Shown piece after piece: positions 21,359-21,910 of a stretch of DNA of 21,910 nucleotides. The DNA is from an uncultured Bacilli bacterium (lineage in GTDB: Bacteria; Bacillota_I; Bacilli_A; RFN20; CAG-826). Position 1 is the first letter of the stretch. Every line of letters starts with the position of its first letter. The DNA lies in contig CALVMF010000012.1 of assembly GCA_944342125.1 (NCBI GenBank), positions 1-21,910 on the forward strand. Reading direction: 5' to 3'. Under the pieces are notes generated by a model. The model saw nothing but the letters and a program-made list of their open reading frames with translations, was not told where the DNA came from and ran no database searches. Position numbers and translations under genes: made by a program.

Positions 21359-21910
21359 TTATTGTTGAGTTTCGGAATATAACGTTCCGTTTGATAGCAT
21401 TGAATAAATTATTCGCAGTAATTTATTACATCCTGCTATCTTGGCGGCTTTGGGATGAAGGCCGTCATTTTTCTTTTTAGAGACATATAAAGCTATTTTA
21501 GAATCTGGATTATATCGACAAAGACAAGTTATTAAGAGATAAAGGGAACTTCTAAGAAATGAATTGCCTTTCTTGGTTATATGCATATGTTCACCTGATT
21601 GTTTACCAGATTGCATAATCATAGGATCTAATCCTGCATAAGCTATTAATGATTTAGATGAACTGTATTTAGATATATTTCCTATTTCAGCTAATAGTCT
21701 TATTGAGAGCTTTTCTCCTATTGAAGGAATAGATTTAATTACTTCAAATTCAGGCAATTGCAAACATAGTTGCTCCATCTCAGTTAACAGTTTTATTAAA
21801 GTTAAAGATGTATCATTAATTCTATCAACTAATGAAACGAGTTCATTGACCATATAAGAATCAGGCTTTACTCCAGAATTATGAGATTTAATATAATTCA
21901 ATATTTTCAT
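21359..21910 (-). mobile_element. IS110-family transposase, C-terminal part (cut by window edge)
   Basis: 183 residues remain open to the right edge; the ATG at the very edge is probably an internal Met, because full IS110 transposases are about 300-450 aa and the N-terminal DEDD domain is missing here. Visible features: a coiled-coil-like helix (SLVDRINDTSLTLIKLLTEME), then the Transposase_20 domain with SIPSIGEKLSIRLLAEIG, KSLIAYAGLDP, the conserved serine-rich QSGKQSGEHMHITKKGNSFLRSSLY, and HPKAAKIAGCNKLLRII at the end. Such elements use a DEDD plus serine recombinase and, in studied members, a bridge RNA from a non-coding end. The stop codon at 21359 leaves about 160 bp to the CDF gene, which must contain the element end; I cannot place it. 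Confidence 0.88.

Noticed and set aside
1..21910. Mycoplasma genetic code (TGA = Trp)
   Set aside because: All genes are open at full length under the standard code and Trp is written TGG; TGA is simply avoided.
1..21910. CRISPR array or defence island
   Set aside because: No regularly spaced direct repeats; the DUF4143 ATPases alone do not establish a defence system.

Overview
This is a low-GC (very roughly one third G+C by eye) bacterial window from the Bacillota, most plausibly a gut or anaerobic lineage close to the Mollicutes (RF39, Izemoplasmatales or Acholeplasma-like). The evidence is the AT-rich sequence, AGGAGG-type ribosome sites, CcpA-type and DtxR-type operator candidates, a trimeric NADH-dependent [FeFe] hydrogenase, and the absence of any TGA stop codon among 17 genes. 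TGA is not read as Trp here, because every ORF is full length without it. The lineage is inferred from gene content, not from a marker gene.

Layout. 1-824 (-): C-terminally cut aldose 1-epimerase with an operator-like palindrome on its promoter. 963-4592: accessory island holding two paralogous AAA/DUF4143 ATPases (-), each with an inverted repeat between its -10 box and its ribosome site, followed by gene debris (C-terminus of an AlbA_2/Schlafen-like protein, a scrap of a ParA-like ATPase). 4599-8672 (-): acyl-ACP thioesterase, pseudouridine-5'-phosphate glycosidase (psuG), PfkB/pseudouridine kinase and GMP synthase (guaA) in one direction; an AT-rich terminator hairpin sits between the kinase and guaA. 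9015-10412 (+): UMF1/Atg22-like MFS transporter with a palindrome over its -35. 10561-11505 (-): zinc-dependent phospholipase C-like protein. 11646-11736 (+): tRNA-Ser(GCU) with promoter and terminator. 11778-12407: about 630 bp without a conventional gene, containing an inverted copy of the tRNA T-arm, a probable IS3 transposase remnant, phased A-tracts and a 28-codon ORF inside a 12-bp inverted repeat. 12408-16594 (-): hydC-hydB-hydA for a soluble [FeFe] hydrogenase, with a consensus cre site over the promoter. 16823-19885 (-): feoA-feoA-feoB-Cys-rich membrane protein, with a TTGACA/TATAAT promoter and two DtxR/IdeR-like operator candidates. 20022-21200 (-): CDF metal efflux protein. 21359-21910 (-): C-terminal part of an IS110-family transposase running off the right edge.

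How it fits together: the hydrogenase reoxidises NADH and reduced ferredoxin from fermentation, and its many iron-sulfur clusters match the neighbouring ferrous-iron uptake operon, although that operon has its own promoter and terminator. psuK/psuG salvage pseudouridine to uracil and ribose 5-phosphate, beside guaA. Several intact genes (thioesterase, phospholipase, CDF) appear to have transcription starts almost at the ATG and no Shine-Dalgarno site. The least explained segment is 12187-12366.
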